From: Deltaproteobacteria bacterium
GTDB lineage: Bacteria > Desulfobacterota_B > Binatia > UBA9968
Assembly (NCBI GenBank): GCA_016193385.1
Contig: JACPSF010000151.1
Coordinates: 1 to 24,683, forward strand
Direction: 5' to 3'
DNA: 24,683 nucleotides
The notes beneath the pieces were generated by a model. It ran no database searches. It saw only the letters and a list, made by a program, of their open reading frames with translations, and had not been told where the DNA came from. The position numbers and the translations under genes are program-made. Positions 1-7,784 of this stretch are shown piece after piece; within the stretch, counting starts at the first letter, position 1; each line of letters starts with the position of its first letter.

Positions 1-1399
1 GTCTCATTAGGGAATCTCGAATGTCTCGCACGTCGACGAATTCATTTCTCAATCTGTCTTCCAAATCTTCTTGCGGCAGATCGTTCCCGGAAATGGAGTT
101 GCGCATTCTATTGAGCCGCTTGCGAAAATCCTCCACATCCAGCCAAAAGTCGTCAATGTCGAGTTCCCGGCGCCATTGCTTCCTGCCGCTCTTTCCTTCC
201 ACCTGAATCGGCGGGTTCAAAATCATCTTTGCCAACAGGCGCCAGTTTCTTCTGGGGATATCGCGGGCCTCGGCGCCAGTAAGGCGAAGCGGTTCGATAT
301 CGTTCCTGCCCTCGCTGCGAAGAGTCAGCCGTCCCGACCTGCGGCCATTCCTATTCTTGATTATGATCCTCAACCGTTCCCGCTGGCCGCGTTCCTCGAA
401 GCTCAACCTCAGCTCCTCGGGAGCGTTAATAGCCAACTCCTTCTGCTTTGCCCAATCGTTATCCTCTCCCTCCTCCGGATCACCAGGAGGATTGGAGTCA
501 TTCACCTTTCCTGTCTCAAGCTGTCTCGGTCGGATTCCGCGGAAATAGGGCTTAAGAAACTGCCCTCGCTTCGGGAGGCAGATGATCGCTTCCGTATTAA
601 GCGGCTCCCGGTCTTTCCCAAGCAACGCCTGCTCGGTCAGATTCGCGGAGCCCAGAATGACGTGCCGGTCGAACTCTAGACACTTCGCATGGAGATCCCA
701 GCCCGCGTGAACCATCCTCGCATCCCAAACTCTAACCTCGGCCTCTTGTTCCGTGCCAGCGATGGATGCGACTGCTCGATCCGAGCAGAAAGGCGCGCAA
801 CCGAATTCCAATCGATCTTCATCCAAACCGAGCCGGTGCTCGAGGACGTACGCGACGGGAGCCCTTTTTACATCAAGATCGGTCGGGCCATTGGCTCCGC
901 ACGTTACGGAAATTGTGACGGGAGCGAGTTTGATTCTCTGGCTTGCCGGCAAGTTACGGCTCCGACATAGATCAAAAAGCGCATATCGCGGCAGCGCCAG
1001 CCGAAGGCGATCCCAGTGGCATATGGACTCCATCGTCTCTTGTTCTTCGTCGAGGTGGTAGCGAGTCAGGTTAAAGGAGCCAATCAACAGCTCACGACAC
1101 TCGCGCCCCTTCGTCTTCATCCATAATTTCGGATGGAACACAGGACACCGCTTCTTCCCAGCATGTACCACGGAGATAACCGTGCTTTTGCGGTAATGCT
1201 TGCCCAGATAGCCCGGAAATCGGTGTCGCATGATCTCATGACAAACCACGATCCTCGTGGTAGAGGGCACTTCATACCGCCGCAGCAGCGCGCACAGTAC
1301 CGTCTCGTCAAGCCCGTAGGTGGAAATGAAGATGCACTCCTCATCTCCCTTCTTTCGAAGGAAGAGTCTTATCGAGTCGTCAAACTTAGAAAACCTCAT
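1..1399 (-). CDS. Phospholipase D-like protein with two HKD-type motifs (C-terminus beyond left edge)
   Basis: This reading frame is open from an ATG at 1399 to the left edge, giving at least 466 codons without a stop. It contains two PLD-type active-site motifs. The first is HPK at residues 89-91 followed by GSFN at 107-110. The second is HAKCLEFD at 237-244 followed by GSAN at 250-253, a complete HxK(x)4D(x)nGSxN signature. The first motif lacks the Asp at the usual spacing. PLD-superfamily enzymes use the paired histidines to cleave phosphodiesters, either of lipids or of nucleic acids. No signal peptide or membrane segment is visible, so a cytoplasmic nuclease-like role is more likely than a lipase, but this is inference. 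After the second motif comes a charged region of about 200 residues that I do not recognise. The ATG overlaps the stop of the upstream 348-aa gene (ATGA), which implies coupled translation. Confidence 0.85.
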   Translation of the reverse strand, partial: MRFSKFDDSIRLFLRKKGDEECIFISTYGLDETVLCALLRRYEVPSTTRIVVCHEIMRHRFPGYLGKHYRKSTVISVVHAGKKRCPVFHPKLWMKTKGRECRELLIGSFNLTRYHLDEEQETMESICHWDRLRLALPRYALFDLCRSRNLPASQRIKLAPVTISVTCGANGPTDLDVKRAPVAYVLEHRLGLDEDRLEFGCAPFCSDRAVASIAGTEQEAEVRVWDARMVHAGWDLHAKCLEFDRHVILGSANLTEQALLGKDREPLNTEAIICLPKRGQFLKPYFRGIRPRQLETGKVNDSNPPGDPEEGEDNDWAKQKELAINAPEELRLSFEERGQRERLRIIIKNRNGRRSGRLTLRSEGRNDIEPLRLTGAEARDIPRRNWRLLAKMILNPPIQVEGKSGRKQWRRELDIDDFWLDVEDFRKRLNRMRNSISGNDLPQEDLEDRLRNEFVDVRDIRDSLMR

Positions 1400-2442
1400 C
1401 GGTACTCGGGTTTGAACGGCGGCACGGACCTGCAATACAGGTAGAAGAAGGTATAGAACCTGAACGTCCTTAGGATTCGTCGTCTCTCGCCCTTTTCATG
1501 AGTCACTTTGAAAGGAGGGCGGTCTGCCCGAAGATGTTCTCTGAAGCGATACCAAGTTACCGGAATCCGCTTGCGCTTCCCCTTGAGGATCGACCTCAAC
1601 AGGCGCACCCACTCGTTATGCCAGTCGTGCTTCGTCGCCTTACGCTTCTCGGCGGCCGGATCGATTATCCCGTACAGGCAGCGGAACAGCGCGTAGCAAA
1701 AGCAGCCCTTCCAGAGCCATTCATCAACCGAGGATTTGTCCCGGAGATAGCTTCGCAAAACCCGCGTGATTGCGGGCTCCGGGCCGTCTAGCTCGCCGTT
1801 CTCCTTCTCAAGCCTGTTGAGGATTGCCGCGAACTGTCTGGCGGGTGCCCCCATGGAGCTGCGCAGAGCCTTTCTCCAACCGTTAGTGTTGCGATGATTG
1901 AAAATGCCGAATTGGTATCCGTTGAACCTGCGGGTCTCTTTGCGAAGAAAACGGTGCAGCGGGCTCCCTTCGGATTCGCCGTCAGATATCTTCTGGTACA
2001 TGGACTCGTACAGCCTGAAAGTGCTGCGGGAGCGCGGCCCTCTATTGCCGAAGGAATAGCGGCTTCCCGTGTACATCCGGCGATGGATTCTCTCCAGGCC
2101 AGCCTCGACTCTGCGTCCTCTTGCCCTATCATCCCACTTCGCTTGAAAGTCGCGTGCGACCAGAAGCCACGGCCAATAGCGGACTCCGATGACGAGTTGC
2201 GGAAACAAATTGCTGGAGATCTCAGAGACTCTGAGGAGTTCAGCGACCCGAATCGGATCGCTGACGTTAATCGGCCTTCTCATCGCCTCGAACTTTACCT
2301 CGCTCATGTCGAGGACGTTTGCTGAGCCGAGTCCAATGTGCTGCTTCATGCGGAAATATGTCGGTTCAGCACTTCTAGTACCCTGACCGCATGGATAGTA
2401 TTCATTTGTATTTCGACCCATCCTACGGTTCGATAAACTCAC
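1396..2442 (-). CDS. Hypothetical protein, partner of the PLD-like gene
   Basis: An open frame of 348 codons from GTG at 2442; ATG codons at 2421, 2349 and 2307 are alternative starts. None has a convincing Shine-Dalgarno sequence, so the N-terminus is uncertain. The protein is basic and rich in Arg, Trp and Tyr. Examples are a hydrophobic patch around RYWPWLLVARDF and a Cys/aromatic-rich stretch WLWKGCFCYALF. It has no signal peptide and no recognisable catalytic motif. I cannot assign a family. The arrangement, an unknown protein immediately before a PLD-like protein, recalls DUF6361/PLD pairs seen in accessory islands, but I cannot demonstrate homology. Its TGA overlaps the ATG of the PLD-like gene by four bases, so the two are almost certainly one operon and may form a complex. 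Confidence 0.75.
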   Translation of the reverse strand: MSLSNRRMGRNTNEYYPCGQGTRSAEPTYFRMKQHIGLGSANVLDMSEVKFEAMRRPINVSDPIRVAELLRVSEISSNLFPQLVIGVRYWPWLLVARDFQAKWDDRARGRRVEAGLERIHRRMYTGSRYSFGNRGPRSRSTFRLYESMYQKISDGESEGSPLHRFLRKETRRFNGYQFGIFNHRNTNGWRKALRSSMGAPARQFAAILNRLEKENGELDGPEPAITRVLRSYLRDKSSVDEWLWKGCFCYALFRCLYGIIDPAAEKRKATKHDWHNEWVRLLRSILKGKRKRIPVTWYRFREHLRADRPPFKVTHEKGERRRILRTFRFYTFFYLYCRSVPPFKPEYR

Positions 2443-2570
2443 CGTCCCGAGGAAGATCGAGGGACAGCCAGGTCATTTAAAAGCGTCCTTACCGCAACCG
2501 CTGGCAAATGTCCATCCCTGCCCTAGAACCGCCCGCTAGTGTAGTGCGTCCAACACTTCTTTACATATTC

Positions 2571-2601
2571 CGTTCATCCTGAGCTCGTCGAAGGATGAAC
2601 G
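2571..2601. repeat. REP-like hairpin A1
   Basis: A perfect 10-bp stem (CGTTCATCCT / AGGATGAACG) closes an 11-nt loop GAGCTCGTCGA. The loop core is shared with the other three REP copies in the window. Confidence 0.75.
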
Positions 2602-2615
2602 ATATCAGTCAGTTC

Positions 2616-2645
2616 GGTTCATGGTTCGACGGGCTCACCACGAAC
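2616..2645. repeat. REP-like hairpin A2
   Basis: The stem GTTCATGGT / ACCACGAAC has one G-T type mismatch and closes the loop TCGACGGGCTC. That loop is the inverted form of GAGCCCGTCGA, so A1 and A2 form a head-to-head pair. Read on the minus strand it encodes the VRGEPVEP-like peptide typical of spurious ORFs over such repeats. Confidence 0.7.
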
Positions 2646-2680
2646 GGGCCTGTCAAGGAATTTATGACGCACTACACTAG

Positions 2681-3007
2681 TTGACATAACACTACCCATC
2701 GAATACTCTCCGCCCCAAAATGGCGATCGGGGACCGTTCTGCTCTCTCAGGCACTTTCCCTTGGCCCCTAAAGGGCGTGGGCACGTGGTCGTCGGGGTGA
2801 TTTGGGCGTTCTCAGTGGCCCCGCCTGAAAAGGAAATTCTTATCACTTGTCTCGGCAAAAAAAATGGGTACGATGTTCGTTAGAAAACAATTGTCGAAGA
2901 GCACTGCCTCGTCGAGGCTGAGGCCTTGAATAAAAGATTTGTCGAAAATGGCGATTGGTCCCATTCCCTAACACCTGTTTGCTACCGCAGCAAAATTGTT
3001 TCTGATG
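2681..3007. other. Intergenic region, no gene seen
   Basis: Between the REP-pair element and the end of the NDT-like gene there are 327 bases with no credible coding frame, RNA gene or strong terminator. The only open frame crossing it on the minus strand runs into the REP element and is judged spurious. The sequence becomes A/T-richer towards 3007. Confidence 0.5.
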
Positions 3008-3925
3008 TTAAACTGCGCCCGGAATAGTCGCTTTGATTCTATCGGCAAGCTGCGTCCTCAAACCGCCAGGTTCTTTCCAAACAATGTGATTATACTGCCG
3101 GGTGTCGAAATGAACGTTGTCCAAATCGTCCTCTCGGCAGGTCCAAATCACGGGACGCCCTAACCCCATAGCGAAGCCCGCCTCGAAATAAACTCCCGCA
3201 CGCTGCAAGGTAACATCAGCCACGATAAACTGGCAGGCGCGAATCTCAGCTACAATCTTGTCACAAATTTTTTCGTTGTGGTGGACGCGGTCGATTCTCA
3301 CCGGTTCCATTTTGCAGTCGTTTTTCAAAGCCAAATACAAGCCTTGGTCGTAAGCTTCATTCAAAGATTCATCAAATGACATAGCAATAAAGCATTTTCC
3401 TGGCGTACCCTGTCCAGTTGCAGCTTCCTCAAATCGTTCCCAAGTCTTCGGAGTAAGTTGGAATAAGGGACGGAATTTCTGGTTTACATAATCTGCTTCT
3501 AAGAGAAAATCCACGAGATATGCAAACTCGACTTCTGAGCCAGCATCAATGAGTGGCCAGTCCAATTTCGAATCCAATTGAATACGGCCCCCCGGCTGAA
3601 AATCAGAGCGGGTGGCAAGCAAATCCAGAAGCCTTGCGGTTTTTTGGGAGAAAGGCGTGTTTTTATGCGACTGCGCGAATTGTCGCCAGGTGTGACTAGC
3701 TACGTTGAACAGTGGGCTCTGCTTCTTCGCTTGACGGATGTGACATATAAGATAGGGAATTAATTCCTTATCGCCAGGTTTGGACCGTAGTCCAGAAAGA
3801 GCGTTTTCCGTAATTTCGAACGTGGTACATAAGACGCACTCGACAGCCTTGCCGTCTATACCCATGGGACGCTCACGAACGGTAGCATCGGAATTACACA
3901 ACGGACACTTTTCTTTATCCGGCAT
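3008..3925 (-). CDS. Zinc-ribbon protein with C-terminal nucleoside 2-deoxyribosyltransferase-like domain
   Basis: A 305-aa protein. The N-terminus has two CxxC knuckles (C7-C10 and C30-C33), consistent with a zinc ribbon. An unassigned middle follows (about 50-175). From about residue 178 there is a Rossmann-like domain of the nucleoside 2-deoxyribosyltransferase/TIR-like group: CFIAMSFDES, then IVADVTLQRAGVYFEAGFAMGLGRPVIW and HFDTRQYNHIVW-type segments (first 20 residues at most quoted per motif: IVADVTLQR, VYFEAGFAMGLGRPV). E248 in YFEAG matches the family's catalytic Glu. Such domains cleave N-glycosidic bonds or bind nucleotides and occur in antiviral proteins; a defence or nucleotide-sensing role here is inference. 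The start has an AAGGAG six to seven bases upstream. Base use is visibly more A/T-rich than the flanking core genes, suggesting acquisition. It stands alone, with no partner in phase. Confidence 0.8.
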   Translation of the reverse strand: MPDKEKCPLCNSDATVRERPMGIDGKAVECVLCTTFEITENALSGLRSKPGDKELIPYLICHIRQAKKQSPLFNVASHTWRQFAQSHKNTPFSQKTARLLDLLATRSDFQPGGRIQLDSKLDWPLIDAGSEVEFAYLVDFLLEADYVNQKFRPLFQLTPKTWERFEEAATGQGTPGKCFIAMSFDESLNEAYDQGLYLALKNDCKMEPVRIDRVHHNEKICDKIVAEIRACQFIVADVTLQRAGVYFEAGFAMGLGRPVIWTCREDDLDNVHFDTRQYNHIVWKEPGGLRTQLADRIKATIPGAV

Positions 3926-4073
3926 ATTCGCTCCTTGATTTCCGCCCGAGTTTTGATAGATTCCCCGTTACACCTGTGTTGCCAATTTACATGCAATTCC
4001 TACAAAAATCTCACGCTCGCTGCAATCGCTGACTTATCACTTATCACTAACAACAGGATCGCGGAAACAAACC

Positions 4074-4334
4074 TCAGCCTCTGCTTGCTACCGCCTCCTT
4101 TCTCAACCTCTTTTTAAGCTCCCCTTCCGTCACCCGGTACTTGAAGGCCTTGCGGCCATCGATGAAGAGAACCGGCACTTCACTGCCGAATTCTTCCTTA
4201 AGCCTCGGCTCCCCGTCCACATCGATCTCTTCCATCTCGAGAGGAAGCTCACCGGCCACCCGCCCGATGACTCCTTTCATCTCCTCGCAGAGGCAGCAGC
4301 CCTGTCTCGTGTAGAGCGTGAGCCGCCGGGTCAC
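4074..4334 (-). CDS. Glutaredoxin-like thiol-disulfide protein
   Basis: An 86-aa protein of the small glutaredoxin-like (DUF836 type) group. It opens with a beta strand LTLYTRQG followed by the redox motif C13-C-L-C16. It then has the EVPVLFIDG segment, whose Pro corresponds to the cis-proline of the thioredoxin fold. It probably reduces a disulfide in the cytoplasm; the partner is unknown. The start is GTG at 4334, and its GTGA overlaps the TGA of the upstream AsmA-like gene, so it is the second gene of that operon and translationally coupled. This coupling hints at a role tied to the envelope protein, although glutaredoxin-like genes are found beside many unrelated genes. Confidence 0.85.
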   Translation of the reverse strand: MTRRLTLYTRQGCCLCEEMKGVIGRVAGELPLEMEEIDVDGEPRLKEEFGSEVPVLFIDGRKAFKYRVTEGELKKRLRKEAVASRG

Positions 4335-7300
4335 TTCTTCTCATCTCCGGAAAGGCCGATGAGGCTCTTGGGGATTTCCAACGCGCCGAAAAAGAATTCC
4401 GATAGGGTGCTCAGCGGCGCCGGGATGACGATGGGATTATCAAGAGAGCCGCTGACACGGAAGCTGGCAACCAGAAAAGAGTCTTTGATGGCCGCCAACC
4501 CCCGCCCGATGAGCGGGATGTAACTCACGGCCGAGCTGATTCTGGGGAACGGGCGCACGGCCACGACGAAATCCACGGACCCTTCAGCCCCATCCACCGT
4601 CCCTGCCCCGGTCAGACGAAGATCGTCGCTGTCGACCAGGAGGTTTGGGGTCGAGTAGACTCCGCGCGACACTTTGAAATCCCCGCTGATGCGCCGAAAG
4701 CGGATCCCTTCCTGGTTGATATCGGGCATCTCCAGGGAAAACCAACGGGAGAGATCGATCAGACTGAGGATGCGGACCAGGACGCGCAGCCGTCGCAGCA
4801 CCCCGTCCTCAATTTCGAGATGGAAGACGCCGTTGAGACTTCTCTTCCTTTCCGCGCCTGTCTTTCCGGCTGCGTCGAGCTGGCCTGAGATCCGGATCTT
4901 TCCGGTGACGTCGTTCGTCGCCATATCGAACCAGCTTAGAAATCCCCTAACCGGAACGCCCTGAACCTTGGACTCGACGGCAAAGCTCAATTTGTCCGGG
5001 CGGTCGGTGAAGGATCCAGAGCCCTGTACGGTCCCTCCCAGGGACCGAGCAGAGAAGCTATTCAGACGCCAGGTCCTTTTGTCTAACGCCAAATCGCTCT
5101 GAAGCTCGGAAAATTCAAAGTGTTCAAATTTGCCCTTTTTGATGCTGACCCGCCCTTTCGCCTGCAATCGGTCGTACCAATCGCTCGAAGACTCGTCGCC
5201 CTGCGGGAAAAGAACGGCCAGGTCCATCTCCGGGGAGTTCAAGGTGAAAACCAACTGAGGTCTCTCTGCGTGCCTCCATTGACCCCGAAACTCGAAAGCC
5301 GATCCCGCCAGTCGTCCCTTGAGACCCTGGAAATCAATATCCGCGCCGTCGAACCTGAGCCGGCCACTAACGTCGCGCGCTCGTTGACTGAGAAAGGGAA
5401 GCTCAACCCCGGCCAGCTCCAAGGTGCCGCTGACCCTTCTGTCCTCAGGGGAATTGAAGGAGCCTTGATAGCGGACCGTCCCGCGAACCGTCCCCGGTTC
5501 CTCGGGTGATCCCGAAGCCAGGAGTATCCGGCTGACTACGCCCGCCTTGATCCCAGAGGATTCGAACACGAGATCGAATGACGGCCTTTCCGTCATGTAA
5601 CGGCTCAAGCTTCCGCTCAACCGCAGTGGCGATCCGGCCAAAAGCCCACTTAGCTTTTCCAGGCGAATTTCTTTGGGGGAAAAGCTGAGGCCTCCCTTGA
5701 TCTGAGCAAGGGAAAGCTCCCCTACCCGAAGGAGAGCATTATCCAGCGCCAGCCGACCCTCGGCATAAGTGGGAGAAGCCGCGCTCTGGCGCAGAAAAAC
5801 CTCGAAAGTTCCCCGGCCGCTCAGCTCTTTAAGCTGCGCACCGATCTGCGCCAGAGGAGGAGGCGTAAGCCTCGACTTTAACAGCGCGCGCAGCTCTCCG
5901 AGGTCAAGCTCTCCGCGCGCGCGAGCCTCCCAGTCGGCTGACCCGGAAGCCAACCCTCGGTAAACCCCATTGACCTCCGTCATCCGGGAATTCCCAAATG
6001 TCCCTCGGAGCCCCTTGTAAGAGATCACTCCCTTTTCGAGGACGACCCTGCCGTTTACTCCCCGCCAGGGAAGCTCGCCTTCACCTGGGAGCTGGCCGCC
6101 GACGTCCTGCAACTCAGCCTCGACCCAAATCAGGCTGGGATCGGAAAACCGCCGGATCTCTGACAGCCGGCCGGCGACTCCAGCCCTCGCCAGACTGATC
6201 TCGCCCCGGCGCACTGCCCCAACCAGCCTATCCAAGGTCGGCGAGTCTAAAACCCGCAAAGGGAAATACCTGCGCGCCTTCACGACGGGCAGGAAAGGAC
6301 TGCTCAGTTGAAGGTTCAGTTCTGGATCATCTTCCTGCAAGCGGCTTACGCTACCTCGCAGTGCCAGGCTGATATCTTCGGAGTGCCAATCCAAGCGCAG
6401 CAGACGAATCTCTTGAGGCGTCCACTCCATCTCCAGCTCTACCCGCACATTCCCTGGCGCCACCTCACCCGGAAAAATTTGCGGCGCATCGAAACCGAGC
6501 TGTCCGAATTCGATGGCCCCTTTCACCTGGACTTGCTGCGCCAAGCTCCCCCGCCAACGCAAGCGTGATCCGACCGTGCCCCGCATGGCGCGGAGCGGAA
6601 GCCGATGACCGTAATAATCCCAAACCAGGCCGGCGGACAGACCTTCAATTTGAATCTCGGCATCCAGCCAGGTCTGTCGGAGCGTCGCCTCTCCTTGCGG
6701 GAGAACCATCTTGCCCTGAGACGCCAGCCGCGCTTGCCGCCCGTCCCTCTCGACAGTCGCCTTGAGTGTAAACTCCAAGGCTGGCCCGAGTCCTGCGGCG
6801 GCCACGCCTCGAACAGCTCTACCGAGGTCGGGTGAGAGCGAATTCTTCGCGGGAGGCGGACGAAGGGTCAAATCGATTTCCCGGAAGTGGGTCGGTATCG
6901 GGGCGCCACCCTCCGACTCCTCGGAAAAGACCAGGTCGCCCTTTTCAATCTTAATTTGGTGTAAATCGAGGGTGAACGGACCTCCCTGCTGTTCTGGGGT
7001 CAGGGGAAGGAGGAGCAAATTGAGCAGGCGAATCTCGCCCTTCCCATCGCGGGTGAGTTTAAACGTCGGCCGTTGAAAGCGGATCTCGTAAAAGTCCAGC
7101 CTCCGCTCGAACAGGGGCATCAGCGCGACTCGGACGAGAACCCGCTCGGAGGTGATGACGGGACGGCCCGTCTCGGGCTCCAGCAGGGCGAAGTCGCGAA
7201 ACGAGATCCCGGTCACTTTTCCCAAGCGGACATCCGCCTGCCCAATGCTTGCCTTCAACCGTGTGCGCTTTTCCAATTCGCTCAGAAGAAAACGGCGAAA

Positions 7301-7420
7301 TTCACCCACCTGGATCAAGTAATAAAAGGCGAGCAGCGCAGTAGCGACCACGAGGATCAGAGCAATCCCGAGAAAGCTGACGAGCTTGAGGACCTTCCTT
7401 ACGGAGCCCATGAGAGACAC
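4331..7420 (-). CDS. AsmA/YhdP-like envelope protein
   Basis: A 1029-aa protein with one N-terminal membrane anchor (about residues 12-36) followed by a very long beta-rich periplasmic region with repeated short LxLxG-type strands. The C-terminal segment (about 860-1020) resembles the AsmA_2/YhdP terminal domain, with alternating GxxxxxxxGxxxSxNLLVDS and IVxxRPFP-like strands. The size and layout fit bridge-like lipid transfer proteins thought to carry phospholipids between inner and outer membranes; that role is known for YhdP/TamB/YdbH and only inferred here. GTG at 7420 gives the longest form, and ATG at 7411 is an alternative; neither has a clear Shine-Dalgarno. It leads a two-gene operon with the glutaredoxin-like gene and is transcribed divergently from the HTH gene. 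Confidence 0.85.
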   Translation of the reverse strand: MSLMGSVRKVLKLVSFLGIALILVVATALLAFYYLIQVGEFRRFLLSELEKRTRLKASIGQADVRLGKVTGISFRDFALLEPETGRPVITSERVLVRVALMPLFERRLDFYEIRFQRPTFKLTRDGKGEIRLLNLLLLPLTPEQQGGPFTLDLHQIKIEKGDLVFSEESEGGAPIPTHFREIDLTLRPPPAKNSLSPDLGRAVRGVAAAGLGPALEFTLKATVERDGRQARLASQGKMVLPQGEATLRQTWLDAEIQIEGLSAGLVWDYYGHRLPLRAMRGTVGSRLRWRGSLAQQVQVKGAIEFGQLGFDAPQIFPGEVAPGNVRVELEMEWTPQEIRLLRLDWHSEDISLALRGSVSRLQEDDPELNLQLSSPFLPVVKARRYFPLRVLDSPTLDRLVGAVRRGEISLARAGVAGRLSEIRRFSDPSLIWVEAELQDVGGQLPGEGELPWRGVNGRVVLEKGVISYKGLRGTFGNSRMTEVNGVYRGLASGSADWEARARGELDLGELRALLKSRLTPPPLAQIGAQLKELSGRGTFEVFLRQSAASPTYAEGRLALDNALLRVGELSLAQIKGGLSFSPKEIRLEKLSGLLAGSPLRLSGSLSRYMTERPSFDLVFESSGIKAGVVSRILLASGSPEEPGTVRGTVRYQGSFNSPEDRRVSGTLELAGVELPFLSQRARDVSGRLRFDGADIDFQGLKGRLAGSAFEFRGQWRHAERPQLVFTLNSPEMDLAVLFPQGDESSSDWYDRLQAKGRVSIKKGKFEHFEFSELQSDLALDKRTWRLNSFSARSLGGTVQGSGSFTDRPDKLSFAVESKVQGVPVRGFLSWFDMATNDVTGKIRISGQLDAAGKTGAERKRSLNGVFHLEIEDGVLRRLRVLVRILSLIDLSRWFSLEMPDINQEGIRFRRISGDFKVSRGVYSTPNLLVDSDDLRLTGAGTVDGAEGSVDFVVAVRPFPRISSAVSYIPLIGRGLAAIKDSFLVASFRVSGSLDNPIVIPAPLSTLSEFFFGALEIPKSLIGLSGDEKK

Positions 7421-7472
7421 GAATGCATGCTAAAGGAACTCCCTCCAGGGCGCAAGACAGGCCGTTTTCGCC

Positions 7473-7501
7473 TTGACAGCCTCCGGTTAACTTGTTACAA
7501 A
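7473..7501 (+). promoter_or_regulatory. Candidate sigma70-type promoter for the HTH/methyltransferase pair
   Basis: TTGACA at 7473-7478 is a perfect -35 hexamer. After a 17-bp spacer comes TACAAA at 7496-7501 (4/6 match to TATAAT). It lies 50 bases before the ATG of the HTH gene, in the divergent intergenic region. Confidence 0.5.
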
Positions 7502-7550
7502 ACAGCCACTCTGCCATTGGGCAAGACCGCATCATTTTGATGGGGGGCCT

Positions 7551-7745
7551 ATGTTGGAACCAGAAGACGATTTGTTAAACAGCCGGGAAGTTGCGAGGAT
7601 CCTGGACTTGAGCCCGGACACAGTCAATGAGTTTGCCCGGAAGAACATCCTGCCCGCCTTTAAAAAGGGGAAACAGTGGCGGTTCCGCAAGCGAGATATC
7701 TCCGCTTTCAGCAAAAAGCAGACCCGGGAGATCCGGGCTGCCTAG
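7551..7745 (+). CDS. Small helix-turn-helix (excisionase/MerR-like) DNA-binding protein
   Basis: A 64-aa protein that is almost entirely one HTH_17/excisionase-type domain: LLNSREVARILDLSPDTV (helix-turn-helix) and, after a turn, FKKGKQWRFRKRDISAF, the wing typical of the family. A GGGGGG run lies six bases before the ATG. The family includes phage excisionases and small transcription factors. Nothing phage-like is nearby, so a local regulator is more likely. It is followed after 39 bases by the methyltransferase gene on the same strand and probably shares its transcript. Confidence 0.85.
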   Translation: MLEPEDDLLNSREVARILDLSPDTVNEFARKNILPAFKKGKQWRFRKRDISAFSKKQTREIRAA

Positions 7746-7784
7746 CTTCCAAGGGGATCACGTTCAAGGCCTAGGTTTGAAATC

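Larger units (their letters stand above)
2536..2680. mobile_element. 145-bp MITE-like element enclosing a REP pair
   Basis: Perfect 15-bp terminal inverted repeats, CTAGTGTAGTGCGTC at 2536-2550 and its complement at 2666-2680, enclose two REP-type hairpins in inverted orientation. The two halves are imperfectly complementary along much of their length, so the whole unit could fold into one large hairpin. If the outer CTAG is the target duplication, the real terminal repeat is the inner 11 bp, beginning TG and ending CA. No transposase is encoded, so it would depend on one acting in trans. It lies about 95 bp upstream of the 348-aa gene. Confidence 0.7.

Noticed and set aside
71..679. 202-aa open frame on the plus strand
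   Set aside because: It is antisense to the PLD-like gene, whose frame has two active-site motifs; the plus frame has no domain.
2681..2709. TTGACA with a weak -10 at the right end of the first REP element
   Set aside because: It points to the plus strand where no plus gene follows within reach.
2619..2858. 79-aa open frame on the minus strand
   Set aside because: It translates through the REP element and ends in the VRGEPVEP peptide typical of such repeats; no Shine-Dalgarno and no family resemblance.
4032..4047. Tandem heptamer ACTTATC repeated twice
   Set aside because: Too short to be meaningful; it lies in a 148-bp gap and may be chance.
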